A DNA stretch of 10,591 nucleotides from Leptofilum sp965368765 (GTDB lineage Bacteria; Chloroflexota; Anaerolineae; Promineifilales; Promineifilaceae). The notes under the pieces were generated by a model. That model saw only the letters and a program-made list of their open reading frames with translations. It was not told the DNA's origin and made no database searches. The position numbers were made by a program, and so were the translations under genes. Shown here piece after piece: positions 1 through 5,942 of this stretch. How positions within the stretch are numbered: position 1 is the stretch's first letter; each line of letters opens with the position of its first letter. The stretch is taken from assembly GCA_965368765.1 (NCBI GenBank), contig CBDUOF010000175.1, forward strand, positions 1 to 10,591, in the 5' to 3' direction.

Positions 1-2
1 CA

Positions 3-326
3 AATCCCGAACAGTTGCTTCACAAAACGGCCGCTGCCGGCGCCATCATCGACAATCAGCTGGTCGCTATCGCCCAAAATTATGCCCTCACCGAAGGGTA
101 CGGCGATATTGGTGTTTTCACAGTGCCCCGTTGGCGGGGACACAATTTTGCCACCGTCACTGCGGCAATGGTGGCACAGTGGCTGCTGACAAACGGCCGT
201 CTCCCTGTCTGGAGCTGTGGCGAACGCAACCTGGCCAGTTTGCGCGTGGCGGAGAAGGTGGGCTTTGTCGAAAACGGCCGTCGCGTTTACCTGATCCCGG
301 AGCCTGAGACACACCACAAGCAATGA
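3..326 (+). CDS. GNAT-family N-acetyltransferase, C-terminal part (5' truncated by window edge)
   Basis: The frame is open to the left edge, so only the last 107 codons are visible and the true start lies outside; the in-frame TTG at 15 is not a convincing start. What is seen is the acetyl-CoA-binding half of a GCN5-related acetyltransferase. A beta-strand (GDIGVFTVP) is followed by an R-W-R-G-H-N-F-A loop matching the (R/Q)xxGxG/A pyrophosphate-binding motif, then a helix. After that come a strand with WSC and the NLASLRVAEKVGF segment, which is the conserved 'N..S...AeklGF' end of the fold. Known for the family: acetyl transfer from acetyl-CoA to an amine. The substrate cannot be told from this half. 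The layout resembles the FR47/GNAT_acetyltran subgroup. Two ACGGCCGT palindromes (193, 274) each encode Asn-Gly-Arg. The stop is TGA at 324-326. Confidence 0.8.
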   Translation, partial: NPEQLLHKTAAAGAIIDNQLVAIAQNYALTEGYGDIGVFTVPRWRGHNFATVTAAMVAQWLLTNGRLPVWSCGERNLASLRVAEKVGFVENGRRVYLIPEPETHHKQ

Positions 327-381
327 CGAATATCACGTGCAAAACATGATTCCAGTACTTTATTCCTGGCTCTTCTTTTAC

Positions 382-387
382 TATAAT
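382..387 (+). promoter_or_regulatory. Candidate -10 box (TATAAT) for the large secreted protein gene
   Basis: A perfect TATAAT lies 55 bp after the acetyltransferase stop. The hexamer 17 bp upstream (359-364, TTTATT) is a poor -35. If used, transcription would start near 394 and give a leader of roughly 165 nt that contains the hairpin and terminator described at 453-529. The call rests on the -10 alone. Confidence 0.4.
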
Positions 388-452
388 CGGCGATAGAATC
401 ACTGTAACCATTGGCTGTCACACTGCCTATCATTGTCGCGCTGCCGCATTCG

Positions 453-490
453 CCATGAGCTTCATAAAGCAAGTCAACACTATGCTCAGG
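453..490 (+). other. Leader hairpin upstream of the T8 terminator
   Basis: TGAGC (456-460) can pair with GCTCA (484-488), and the stem extends by CC (453-454) with GG (489-490) across a bulged A455. The 23-nt apical part contains a smaller GCTT/AAGC pairing. It sits directly before the terminator stem, which is the usual geometry of a sensing or anti-terminator element, but I recognise no known riboswitch core. Confidence 0.3.
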
Positions 491-491
491 T

Positions 492-529
492 AAACACAAC
501 CACCCAAAAACGGTGCTTGTGTTTTTTTT
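492..529 (+). terminator. Intrinsic terminator in the leader of the secreted protein gene
   Basis: The left arm 492-504 (AAACACAACCACC) pairs with the right arm 512-524 (GGTGCTTGTGTTT) through 12 base pairs with one C-C mismatch (C500/C516) and a 7-nt loop. It is followed by an uninterrupted run of eight T (522-529), of which the first three also close the stem. It may end transcription of the acetyltransferase, or act as an attenuator for the gene starting at 561. Only 21 nt separate the T run from the Shine-Dalgarno, so a full promoter downstream of it is unlikely. Confidence 0.7.
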
Positions 530-550
530 GCGTGCAATCAGGTAGCATCT

Positions 551-555
551 GGAGG
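551..555 (+). promoter_or_regulatory. Shine-Dalgarno GGAGG
   Basis: GGAGG lies 5 nt before the ATG at 561 and fixes the start of the large secreted protein. Confidence 0.8.
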
Positions 556-560
556 ATTTC

Positions 561-3500
561 ATGTCACGTTCCCTGTCCAACGTCGTCCGCATTTTCTTGC
601 TGTTGGGGTTTGTAACGGCCGTTCTCACCCTCTCCGTTCACGCCGCCCCAACCGCACAAGAAGCGCCTCGCCCGCGCTTCAATCTGGAAGATGTTCCCTA
701 CCAACCCACAGCCAACAGCGAGCAGCCAACTGCATCTGGCCTATCCGTCACCGCCCCTCAGGCGATCCTCTCCTGGAGCAAAGTTGCCTTTCAATCTTAC
801 CGGGATGGCAATTGGAATATTTATGTGGGGAATGATGATGGCAGCGGGCAAACGGCCGTGGCCACTGGCGGCACGTCAGAAATTCAGCCCCACCTTAACC
901 GGGGCAATACCCGAATCGTGTACGCCTCCAACAGTGGTGGTGATTATGAAATTTACACAATGAATACAGACGGTTCTGGCAAAACGGCCGTTACCAACAA
1001 CAGCAGCAACGATGGCAACCCATCCTGGTCACCCGACGGCAGCAAAATCGTCTTTGAAACCTATCGTCATGGTGAAGCCGACATCTACGTCATGAACGCC
1101 GACGGAAGCAATCAGGTACGCCTCACCACCGATGCCGACTTCGACGGCATGCCCACCTGGTCGCCAGATGGCAGCAAAATTGCTTTTTCCTCTCGGCGCA
1201 CTGGCGGATACCGCATCTATGTTATGAACGCCGACGGCACGGGACAAACCCAGCTCTCCAACCAGCCGTACAGCCTGCACCCCCATTGGTCGCCAGACGG
1301 CAGCCAAATCGCCTACGATACAGATAACGACGGCGACGGCTGGCAAGACCTCTGGCGCATGAACGCCGACGGCAGTAGCCAGACTCAAGTATATAACCCA
1401 TCAGGGCAAACCGACGCCTGGGCTTCGGGCTGGTCTCCCAATAATAGCCGGATTACTTTTACGCTTATCTCTTTTATTCAATATCAAGGCAACTGGTATT
1501 GGACAAATGCTTATTTAGATGCCTGGGCAGCCAACACATCAAATATCCGTTTAAGCAGCAACGGATTGGATTGGGATGCCTCTTGGCAAACGGGCGATAT
1601 TACGCCGCCAGTGTCAGAAATCAATGCGTTGCCTACACAATCCCCCGGCCCAATTCCAGTTAGTTGGTCATTTAGTGATAGCGGGGGGTCATCTGTAGGG
1701 AGATTTTCAGTGCAGGTTAAAGTTGGGGACAGCAGTTGGGCAGATTGGTTAACAGAAACCAGCAGCACAAGCGCTGCTTACCCTGGCGTTGGTGGCGAAA
1801 CTTACGCTTTTCGCGTCCGAGCTCGGGACAATGCGTTCAATTATGAAGCATGGCCAGCAGGCGCAGATTCGTCCACCACGGTCGAAACATTGCCTCCTAC
1901 CACTACCATTACAGCCTTGCCTGCCTATAGCAGATTCAACAAAGATTTAGTCGTAAGCTGGGGCGGCACAGACGCTGGCCTTTCAGGAATCAAAAATTAT
2001 GATGTGCAGTATAAAATAGGCACAGATGTCAATTGGGTAAATTGGAAAACGGACACGCTCCAGACAACGGCCGTTCTCAGTGGCGGTGCAGCAGCAGAAA
2101 CCTACTACTTCCGCGTCCGTGGCACAGATAGAGCCGAAAACACCGAAAGCTGGCCAACAGGAAATGGAGATGCCCAAACCACCTTTTACCGATGGGCCTC
2201 TTATGGCCTTGCCTACGACAACACCCATACCCCCATTTCCGGAGCTAGCAGCACAACATCACCAACTGCCGCCAGCATCGTACCCAGCAGCATAGAAGGC
2301 AGCTACATCTCTTACGTTTTAAACAACAGCACACTCTATGCTGCAAGCTGGAGCAAACCTGGATATGGTTCGCTGCCTTCAACCAGCTTCCTGCCAGAAC
2401 CTGATGGCTACAAAGCGTTGGTGTTGCCGCCAGCAGATAACATCATCACAAATTGGGGGTTTGAAACTGGCAGTACCAATCCAGAGTGGAACGCTACCGG
2501 GGCTTTACCCCAATCTGTCATAACGACTACTCAAAACAGTGGGGACTATAGTTTGGGCCTGGGTATACCGAATGCCATTTCTGTCTCCAACCTATCTACG
2601 TTCGTCGGGGAGTACGTTTGGCCAAGATCAGCTTTTGGGCCGAATGGAGAAGCGGTTCTTCTTTGGCGTGACATAAACGGCGAAGGCCCAAACACACTCT
2701 TCAGCGAATTACTGCCTGATGGCAGTTGGTCCTCACCCATCATTATTTCATCTAGCAGCACTCAATTTGCAGGCATAGGCAATGTTTCCTTCAGCAACGA
2801 TGGCACAATACATGTACTGTTTATCATTGAAGTATTACAAGGCTCTATGCGGAAAGGTGATCTCTATTACACCAGCAGAAGCCCCGCAAAAAGCTGGTCA
2901 ACACCCACAAGGATTTATACGACCACCAACTCCTTTGGGAACAGCATTGGGTATCCAAACCTGCTTGAATCCAAATCAGGAATTTTGCATCTTGCTTGGC
3001 AAGAAAACATCATGACCGACTATTCTACAACTTGTGGCGATGATGTTTTCTATATGCAACGCAGTTTAAGTGGCAGTTGGAGCGCAGCCATTAATGTGTC
3101 TCAAACTTGTGGAGTAGGCATTGTTGACAGTATCCACATCTTTGAATTACAAGAAAAGTTGCATGTTCTTTGGATAGCAGATGACGATATTTACCACAAA
3201 ATCCGAAATGCCAACGGTACCTGGAGTCAATCGCAATACGTTATTTCAATGGGGCAACACACCAGGATAGCCGGAGGTTTTCTAGATAACGACGGCGTTT
3301 TACATCTGCTTGTAGCCGCAGTTTTTAAAGATTATGGTTATTACCTAAATTATCGGGGAGCTTGGTCCCAAGGAGTACAACTCCCCACCAATAGTTCAGC
3401 CCAAATGGCAGGGGACAATGAGGGTAACCTTCATATTGGCTGGCGGCACGACGATACTTCAGAGATATTCTATATGAAGCGATCCCCTGACGCAGTTTGG

Positions 3501-4505
3501 CATGAACCACAAATGTTAGCTGACAGCTCAGTCTTTGGACGTGTAGATCTAGCAGCAGAACCAGACGGCAAGGTTCATATGTTTTGGACCGCAACACCCG
3601 ATGGGAACAATGACATCTTATATTCCTGGAAAGATATAAATGATGTATGGACTGTTCCCAAAAATCTATCTAATACGGTTGACCAGTCTAGCATAGCGCA
3701 AGTTGGGGTAGATATTTTGGGGAATTACCATCTTATTATTTCCGAATATGATGGTAATTCCTATCCAAAATATTTCTATTATGGCCCAGAATATGCTTTA
3801 TCGGAAAGCAGTGGGTCTATATCCCAAGAAATTGTACTTTTGCCAAACTTAGCAAACCCAATCCTTTCTTTCATGTATCAATTAGGCGGTATTGGACCAA
3901 ATGGGGCTTCAGAATTGGTCGTCAAACTGAATAATAGCGGCATTGAAGAAACAGTTTTTTCAACCAAAAACAGTACGCCGGGCTGGGTACATCAATGGAT
4001 TGATCTATCAGCTTGGGCAAATGAGACCGTGACTTTAACTTTTGAACTTACTCAAGCTGCTAACAGTCCTACAGCATGGGCCTATCTGGATGAGATTTCG
4101 CTAGGGTCTACGTTTACTGATGTTTGGGTTGACGTGGAGAGCGTCAACGCTGGCATTGGTGAAATCGTACCCGTTACGCTTTCATACGGTAATCGTGGCG
4201 GGGCGGTGGCAGAGAATATAGAAATTTCACTTTCACTGCCAGCAAACCTAGCCTTTGTCGGTTCAGATGTCGGATCGGTTAATGCGACAACACCCACTTG
4301 GCAAGTTGGTAGCCTGCCAGCCAAAAGCGATATACAAACAATTGTTGTCTATGTTCGCGTAAAACAAACTGCACCTTCTTTCACCAATTTGTCAACTAGC
4401 GTGACAATTGAAACAAGCTCCAACGAGTTAGAAACTGCAAACAATACGGCAACAGGCACGTTGTTCACAGGGAAATACGTTTATCTGCCCATTATGCAAA
4501 AATAA
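561..4505 (+). CDS. Large secreted multidomain protein: TolB-like PD40 propeller, FnIII-like modules, second propeller nested in a jelly roll, DUF11-type C-terminus
   Basis: 1314 residues. Residues 1-28 are a signal peptide (Arg3, Arg10, hydrophobic 11-24, cleavage near VHA). Residues about 70-345 hold six PD40/WD40-like blades (tryptophan motifs near 71, 155, 199, 242 and 290, a degenerate one near 111), with the hallmark WSPDGSKI and 'IYVMNADGS'. Two related FnIII-like modules follow at 348-444 and 445-545, each with an 'FRVR..D.A.N.E.WP' strand. Residues 547-625 resemble a carboxypeptidase-regulatory-like domain. N627-G668 starts a jelly-roll-type domain ('NxGFE'). A propeller of about eight 'dG.lH..W' repeats fills 673-1078. 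The jelly roll seems to resume at 1081-1182, ending 'AYLDEISLG'. A DUF11-type domain (about 1187-1300) and the tail KYVYLPIMQK finish the protein. No catalytic motif is visible. Inferred role: surface or extracellular binding or adhesion. DNA from about 2500 on is clearly AT-richer than the first kilobase. Confidence 0.85.
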   Translation: MSRSLSNVVRIFLLLGFVTAVLTLSVHAAPTAQEAPRPRFNLEDVPYQPTANSEQPTASGLSVTAPQAILSWSKVAFQSYRDGNWNIYVGNDDGSGQTAVATGGTSEIQPHLNRGNTRIVYASNSGGDYEIYTMNTDGSGKTAVTNNSSNDGNPSWSPDGSKIVFETYRHGEADIYVMNADGSNQVRLTTDADFDGMPTWSPDGSKIAFSSRRTGGYRIYVMNADGTGQTQLSNQPYSLHPHWSPDGSQIAYDTDNDGDGWQDLWRMNADGSSQTQVYNPSGQTDAWASGWSPNNSRITFTLISFIQYQGNWYWTNAYLDAWAANTSNIRLSSNGLDWDASWQTGDITPPVSEINALPTQSPGPIPVSWSFSDSGGSSVGRFSVQVKVGDSSWADWLTETSSTSAAYPGVGGETYAFRVRARDNAFNYEAWPAGADSSTTVETLPPTTTITALPAYSRFNKDLVVSWGGTDAGLSGIKNYDVQYKIGTDVNWVNWKTDTLQTTAVLSGGAAAETYYFRVRGTDRAENTESWPTGNGDAQTTFYRWASYGLAYDNTHTPISGASSTTSPTAASIVPSSIEGSYISYVLNNSTLYAASWSKPGYGSLPSTSFLPEPDGYKALVLPPADNIITNWGFETGSTNPEWNATGALPQSVITTTQNSGDYSLGLGIPNAISVSNLSTFVGEYVWPRSAFGPNGEAVLLWRDINGEGPNTLFSELLPDGSWSSPIIISSSSTQFAGIGNVSFSNDGTIHVLFIIEVLQGSMRKGDLYYTSRSPAKSWSTPTRIYTTTNSFGNSIGYPNLLESKSGILHLAWQENIMTDYSTTCGDDVFYMQRSLSGSWSAAINVSQTCGVGIVDSIHIFELQEKLHVLWIADDDIYHKIRNANGTWSQSQYVISMGQHTRIAGGFLDNDGVLHLLVAAVFKDYGYYLNYRGAWSQGVQLPTNSSAQMAGDNEGNLHIGWRHDDTSEIFYMKRSPDAVWHEPQMLADSSVFGRVDLAAEPDGKVHMFWTATPDGNNDILYSWKDINDVWTVPKNLSNTVDQSSIAQVGVDILGNYHLIISEYDGNSYPKYFYYGPEYALSESSGSISQEIVLLPNLANPILSFMYQLGGIGPNGASELVVKLNNSGIEETVFSTKNSTPGWVHQWIDLSAWANETVTLTFELTQAANSPTAWAYLDEISLGSTFTDVWVDVESVNAGIGEIVPVTLSYGNRGGAVAENIEISLSLPANLAFVGSDVGSVNATTPTWQVGSLPAKSDIQTIVVYVRVKQTAPSFTNLSTSVTIETSSNELETANNTATGTLFTGKYVYLPIMQK
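770..1605 (+). repeat. Tandem PD40 blade-coding repeats
   Basis: The first propeller is encoded by diverged tandem units of about 130-135 bp. The 14-mer ATGAACGCCGACGG recurs exactly at 1092, 1224 and 1359 (spacing 132 and 135 bp), with a diverged copy near 960. WSPDGS-coding segments recur at about 1023, 1155 and 1284. High DNA identity between adjacent units suggests internal duplication and gives a substrate for blade-number change by recombination. Confidence 0.7.
2577..3797 (+). repeat. Second set of propeller repeats (about eight units) in the secreted protein
   Basis: Residues 673-1078 contain about eight units of 40-50 residues, each with an 'N/D-G-x-(L/I/V)-H-(L/V/M)' turn followed by a strand. 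Most units continue with an (D/E)-(I/L)-(F/Y)-Y strand and a 'W..P' strand. Examples of the turn are NDGTIHVLF, KSGILHLAW, NDGVLHLL, NEGNLHIGW and PDGKVHMFW. The pattern fits a sialidase-like or BNR-like beta-propeller fold without the Asp-box. The DNA units have diverged, so the array is older than the PD40 array or was acquired ready-made. Confidence 0.6.
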
Positions 4506-4537
4506 ATTAGCTCTTTTACGGGCAGCTAGATAAGATC

Positions 4538-4573
4538 AAACGGCCGTTCTCCCCACGAACGGCCGTTTTATTT
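4538..4573 (+). terminator. Intrinsic terminator built from two ACGGCCGT palindromes
   Basis: AAACGGCCGTTC (4538-4549) and GAACGGCCGTTT (4557-4568) form a perfect 12-bp stem with a 7-nt loop (TCCCCAC), followed by a T-rich tail (TTTTATTT, 4566-4573). It starts 32 bp after the stop of the secreted protein. Each arm contains the genome-wide palindrome and is therefore also self-complementary. Confidence 0.85.
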
Positions 4574-4599
4574 ACACATGACCCTACTTCGTTTATGCT
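4571..4599 (+). promoter_or_regulatory. Sigma-70-like promoter, possibly giving a leaderless mRNA
   Basis: TTTACA (4571-4576, five of six matches to TTGACA) and TATGCT (4594-4599, four of six matches to TATAAT) are separated by exactly 17 bp. A start site 6-8 nt after the -10 would fall on or next to the ATG at 4606, which has no Shine-Dalgarno. The -35 overlaps the T-rich tail of the preceding terminator. Confidence 0.5.
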
Positions 4600-4605
4600 A
4601 ATGGT

Positions 4606-5100
4606 ATGACCACCTTCATTCAATATTGCGACAAAGCAAAAATGCGCCACGACTTTAGCGACCAGATTCAGGTGCGCTACCCGCATCCCACAGGGGAAAA
4701 CTTCGACACCTGGATCAGCGGTGAAGAGGTACTGAGCCGACTCAAAACAATCTCGCGCGAACAACTCATCCACAGCTTTAGCCGGATGAACTGGGCCGAA
4801 GCCAAAACCGCCCTCCAGCGCGAATTGGATGAAGGGAAAGACAAAGCGCGGCGTGGCTTTAAGGATCGGCTGGCCGACATGGTGGAAGACAGCGTGGGCA
4901 GCCACATTTTTGGCAGCACACTGGCAGACAACATTCGCGGCGTAGATAGCAATGAAGACCCCCGCGCCAAAGAAAAGGGGATGTGGCAGCAGCGGCTGCA
5001 AAACGACGCCTTTCGTGCTATTGTCCTGGAGTTGGCCTGGATCAATCTGGAAGGCACCTTCCCGGATGAGCCGAAGGCCGAGCCAGATGATTGGACGTAG
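4606..5100 (+). CDS. Uncharacterised 164-residue soluble protein
   Basis: I do not recognise a family. The protein has no signal peptide or membrane segment and is rich in charged residues. Its predicted character is largely helical, with an amphipathic central stretch (about residues 45-95, many Lys/Arg/Glu/Asp) and a more hydrophobic C-terminal helix (FRAIVLELAWINLEG) before an acidic Pro-rich end. There are no Cys-pair, HExxH, Walker or helix-turn-helix signatures. The ATG at 4606 is preferred because a promoter-like sequence places the transcript start at that position, and no Shine-Dalgarno lies upstream of it or of any nearby in-frame start. A terminator follows at 5170-5199, so it is probably a single-gene transcript. 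Coding is supported by uninterrupted frame length and by GC-rich codon use like that of its neighbours. A long antisense frame covers the same region and is judged a shadow. Confidence 0.65.
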   Translation: MTTFIQYCDKAKMRHDFSDQIQVRYPHPTGENFDTWISGEEVLSRLKTISREQLIHSFSRMNWAEAKTALQRELDEGKDKARRGFKDRLADMVEDSVGSHIFGSTLADNIRGVDSNEDPRAKEKGMWQQRLQNDAFRAIVLELAWINLEGTFPDEPKAEPDDWT

Positions 5101-5101
5101 C

Positions 5102-5127
5102 GATTGACGATTTTGGATTGACGATTT
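5102..5127 (+). repeat. Short tandem direct repeat GATTGACGATTT
   Basis: GATTGACGATTT occurs at 5102-5113 and again at 5116-5127 (14-bp period), starting immediately after the stop codon of the 164-residue protein. This may be the trace of a short intergenic repeat family. It is too small to call a mobile element from one locus. Confidence 0.55.
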
Positions 5128-5169
5128 ACGGGCGAAGCGTCGCGGAGCGACATTGGGATTTTGAGTGGG

Positions 5170-5199
5170 AGCCGGGGCTAATTTGGCCTCGGCTTTTTT
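5170..5199 (+). terminator. Intrinsic terminator immediately before the CPBP protease ribosome-binding site
   Basis: AGCCGGGGCT (5170-5179) pairs with GGCCTCGGCT (5185-5194) in a 10-bp stem with two G-T wobbles and the loop AATTT. Six T (5194-5199) follow. It is well placed to end the 4606-5100 transcript, yet it stops only 3 nt before the next gene's Shine-Dalgarno. Confidence 0.7.
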
Positions 5200-5202
5200 G
5201 TT

Positions 5203-5210
5203 GGAGGTGG
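5203..5210 (+). promoter_or_regulatory. Shine-Dalgarno GGAGGTGG that decides the start of the CPBP protease
   Basis: GGAGGTGG ends 3 nt before ATG 5214. It supports that start over the longer in-frame reading from TTG 5091, which would overlap the previous gene and run through the direct repeat and the terminator. Confidence 0.75.
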
Positions 5211-5213
5211 CTG

Positions 5214-5891
5214 ATGCGTAATTGGTTTGTTTCGGTTCAGGGGGTGGTGGGTACGGCCGTCTTCCTCACCCTCATTGCCGCCCTGGAAAACAGTATTTTA
5301 CCCTGGTCGCCCTTTTTTGTAGTCCAGGCATTGCTGGCCTTGGCCATCCCGCTGGCTTTGGGCACCTACCGCTTTGGCAGTCTGCGGGCAGTGCGCTGGT
5401 GGCATTGGCTGGCAGGCATTGCGGCCGGACTGCTGATTCAGGTGGTGGGCGGGTTATTTTTAGGGCTGCTGCTGCCTCAATTATTTGGAATGCCCGGGGA
5501 AATTGGGGCAGCATTGTTAACCATGTACGAAACGGCCGCAACCCGGCTCAACAGCGATCCCCAAACCATCCAAACCGCCTACATGCTCATGATCTTCCTC
5601 TGGGCAGCGTTTGGCGAAGAGCTGTTTTACCGAGGCTACATGCACGGAACGCTGGAAAAAAGCTGGGGATTTCGTCGTGCGATGCTCGTTTCTGCTGGCT
5701 TTTTTGCGCTGCGCCATGCCACCCAACTGCTGCTGCTGTGGCCCAATTACCCCCTTATCGCCGCCCTGGCCTGGATGCTTTTCAGCTTTGCCGTCGGCTG
5801 TTTGATGAGCTATCTTTACAAACGAACCAACAGCCTCATCCTACCCATCTTCATCCATTTTGTACTGAACGCCATTCCGCTGCTGGGATAA
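5214..5891 (+). CDS. CPBP-family (CAAX protease / Abi) intramembrane glutamic protease
   Basis: 225 residues from ATG 5214. All three family motifs are present: EExxxR as E135-E136-L-F-Y-R140, FxxxH as F164-A-L-R-H168, and HxxxN as H215-F-V-L-N219. These supply the catalytic glutamate and the histidine/asparagine residues of the Rce1-type active site inside the membrane. Hydrophobic segments lie near 8-24, 34-50, 65-90, 120-135, 155-175, 180-200 and 206-224, giving about seven or eight passes. Family knowledge: bacterial members cleave membrane peptides or act in bacteriocin self-immunity and envelope regulation. The substrate here is unknown, and no bacteriocin gene is visible nearby. ACGGCCGT at 5253 encodes Thr-Ala-Val in the first membrane segment. 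No promoter is evident between the upstream terminator and the gene. The phosphatase gene follows after 51 bp and could share its transcript. Confidence 0.88.
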   Translation: MRNWFVSVQGVVGTAVFLTLIAALENSILPWSPFFVVQALLALAIPLALGTYRFGSLRAVRWWHWLAGIAAGLLIQVVGGLFLGLLLPQLFGMPGEIGAALLTMYETAATRLNSDPQTIQTAYMLMIFLWAAFGEELFYRGYMHGTLEKSWGFRRAMLVSAGFFALRHATQLLLLWPNYPLIAALAWMLFSFAVGCLMSYLYKRTNSLILPIFIHFVLNAIPLLG

Positions 5892-5942
5892 TTTCGAAGC
5901 AACTTCTTTTGACGGGCAGTCACTAAGGTAAAACGGAGACGT

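Noticed and set aside
15..326. Complete small gene starting at TTG 15
   Set aside because: The frame is open upstream to the window edge and the product lacks the N-terminal half of the GNAT fold, so it is a truncated gene rather than a small one.
528..537. TTGCGTGCAA as an operator palindrome
   Set aside because: Only the outer four bases on each side are complementary and there is no second copy; too weak to support.
770..3797. CRISPR array or transposon-type repeats in the large gene
   Set aside because: The repeats are in-frame, diverged and match propeller blades; there are no constant repeats with unique spacers and no terminal inverted repeats.
4516..5153. Two long antisense frames opposite the 164-residue protein
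   Set aside because: They run through the palindrome terminator or the direct repeat, lack ribosome-binding sites, and are explained by codon bias on the sense strand.
5091..5213. Longer CPBP protease starting at TTG 5091
   Set aside because: This stretch overlaps the previous gene, runs through a direct repeat and a terminator, and has no Shine-Dalgarno. ATG 5214 has GGAGGTGG and gives the usual domain start.
5091..5213. Promoter formed by TTGACG in the direct repeat
   Set aside because: TTGACG occurs at 5105 and 5119, but no acceptable -10 lies 16-18 bp downstream of either.
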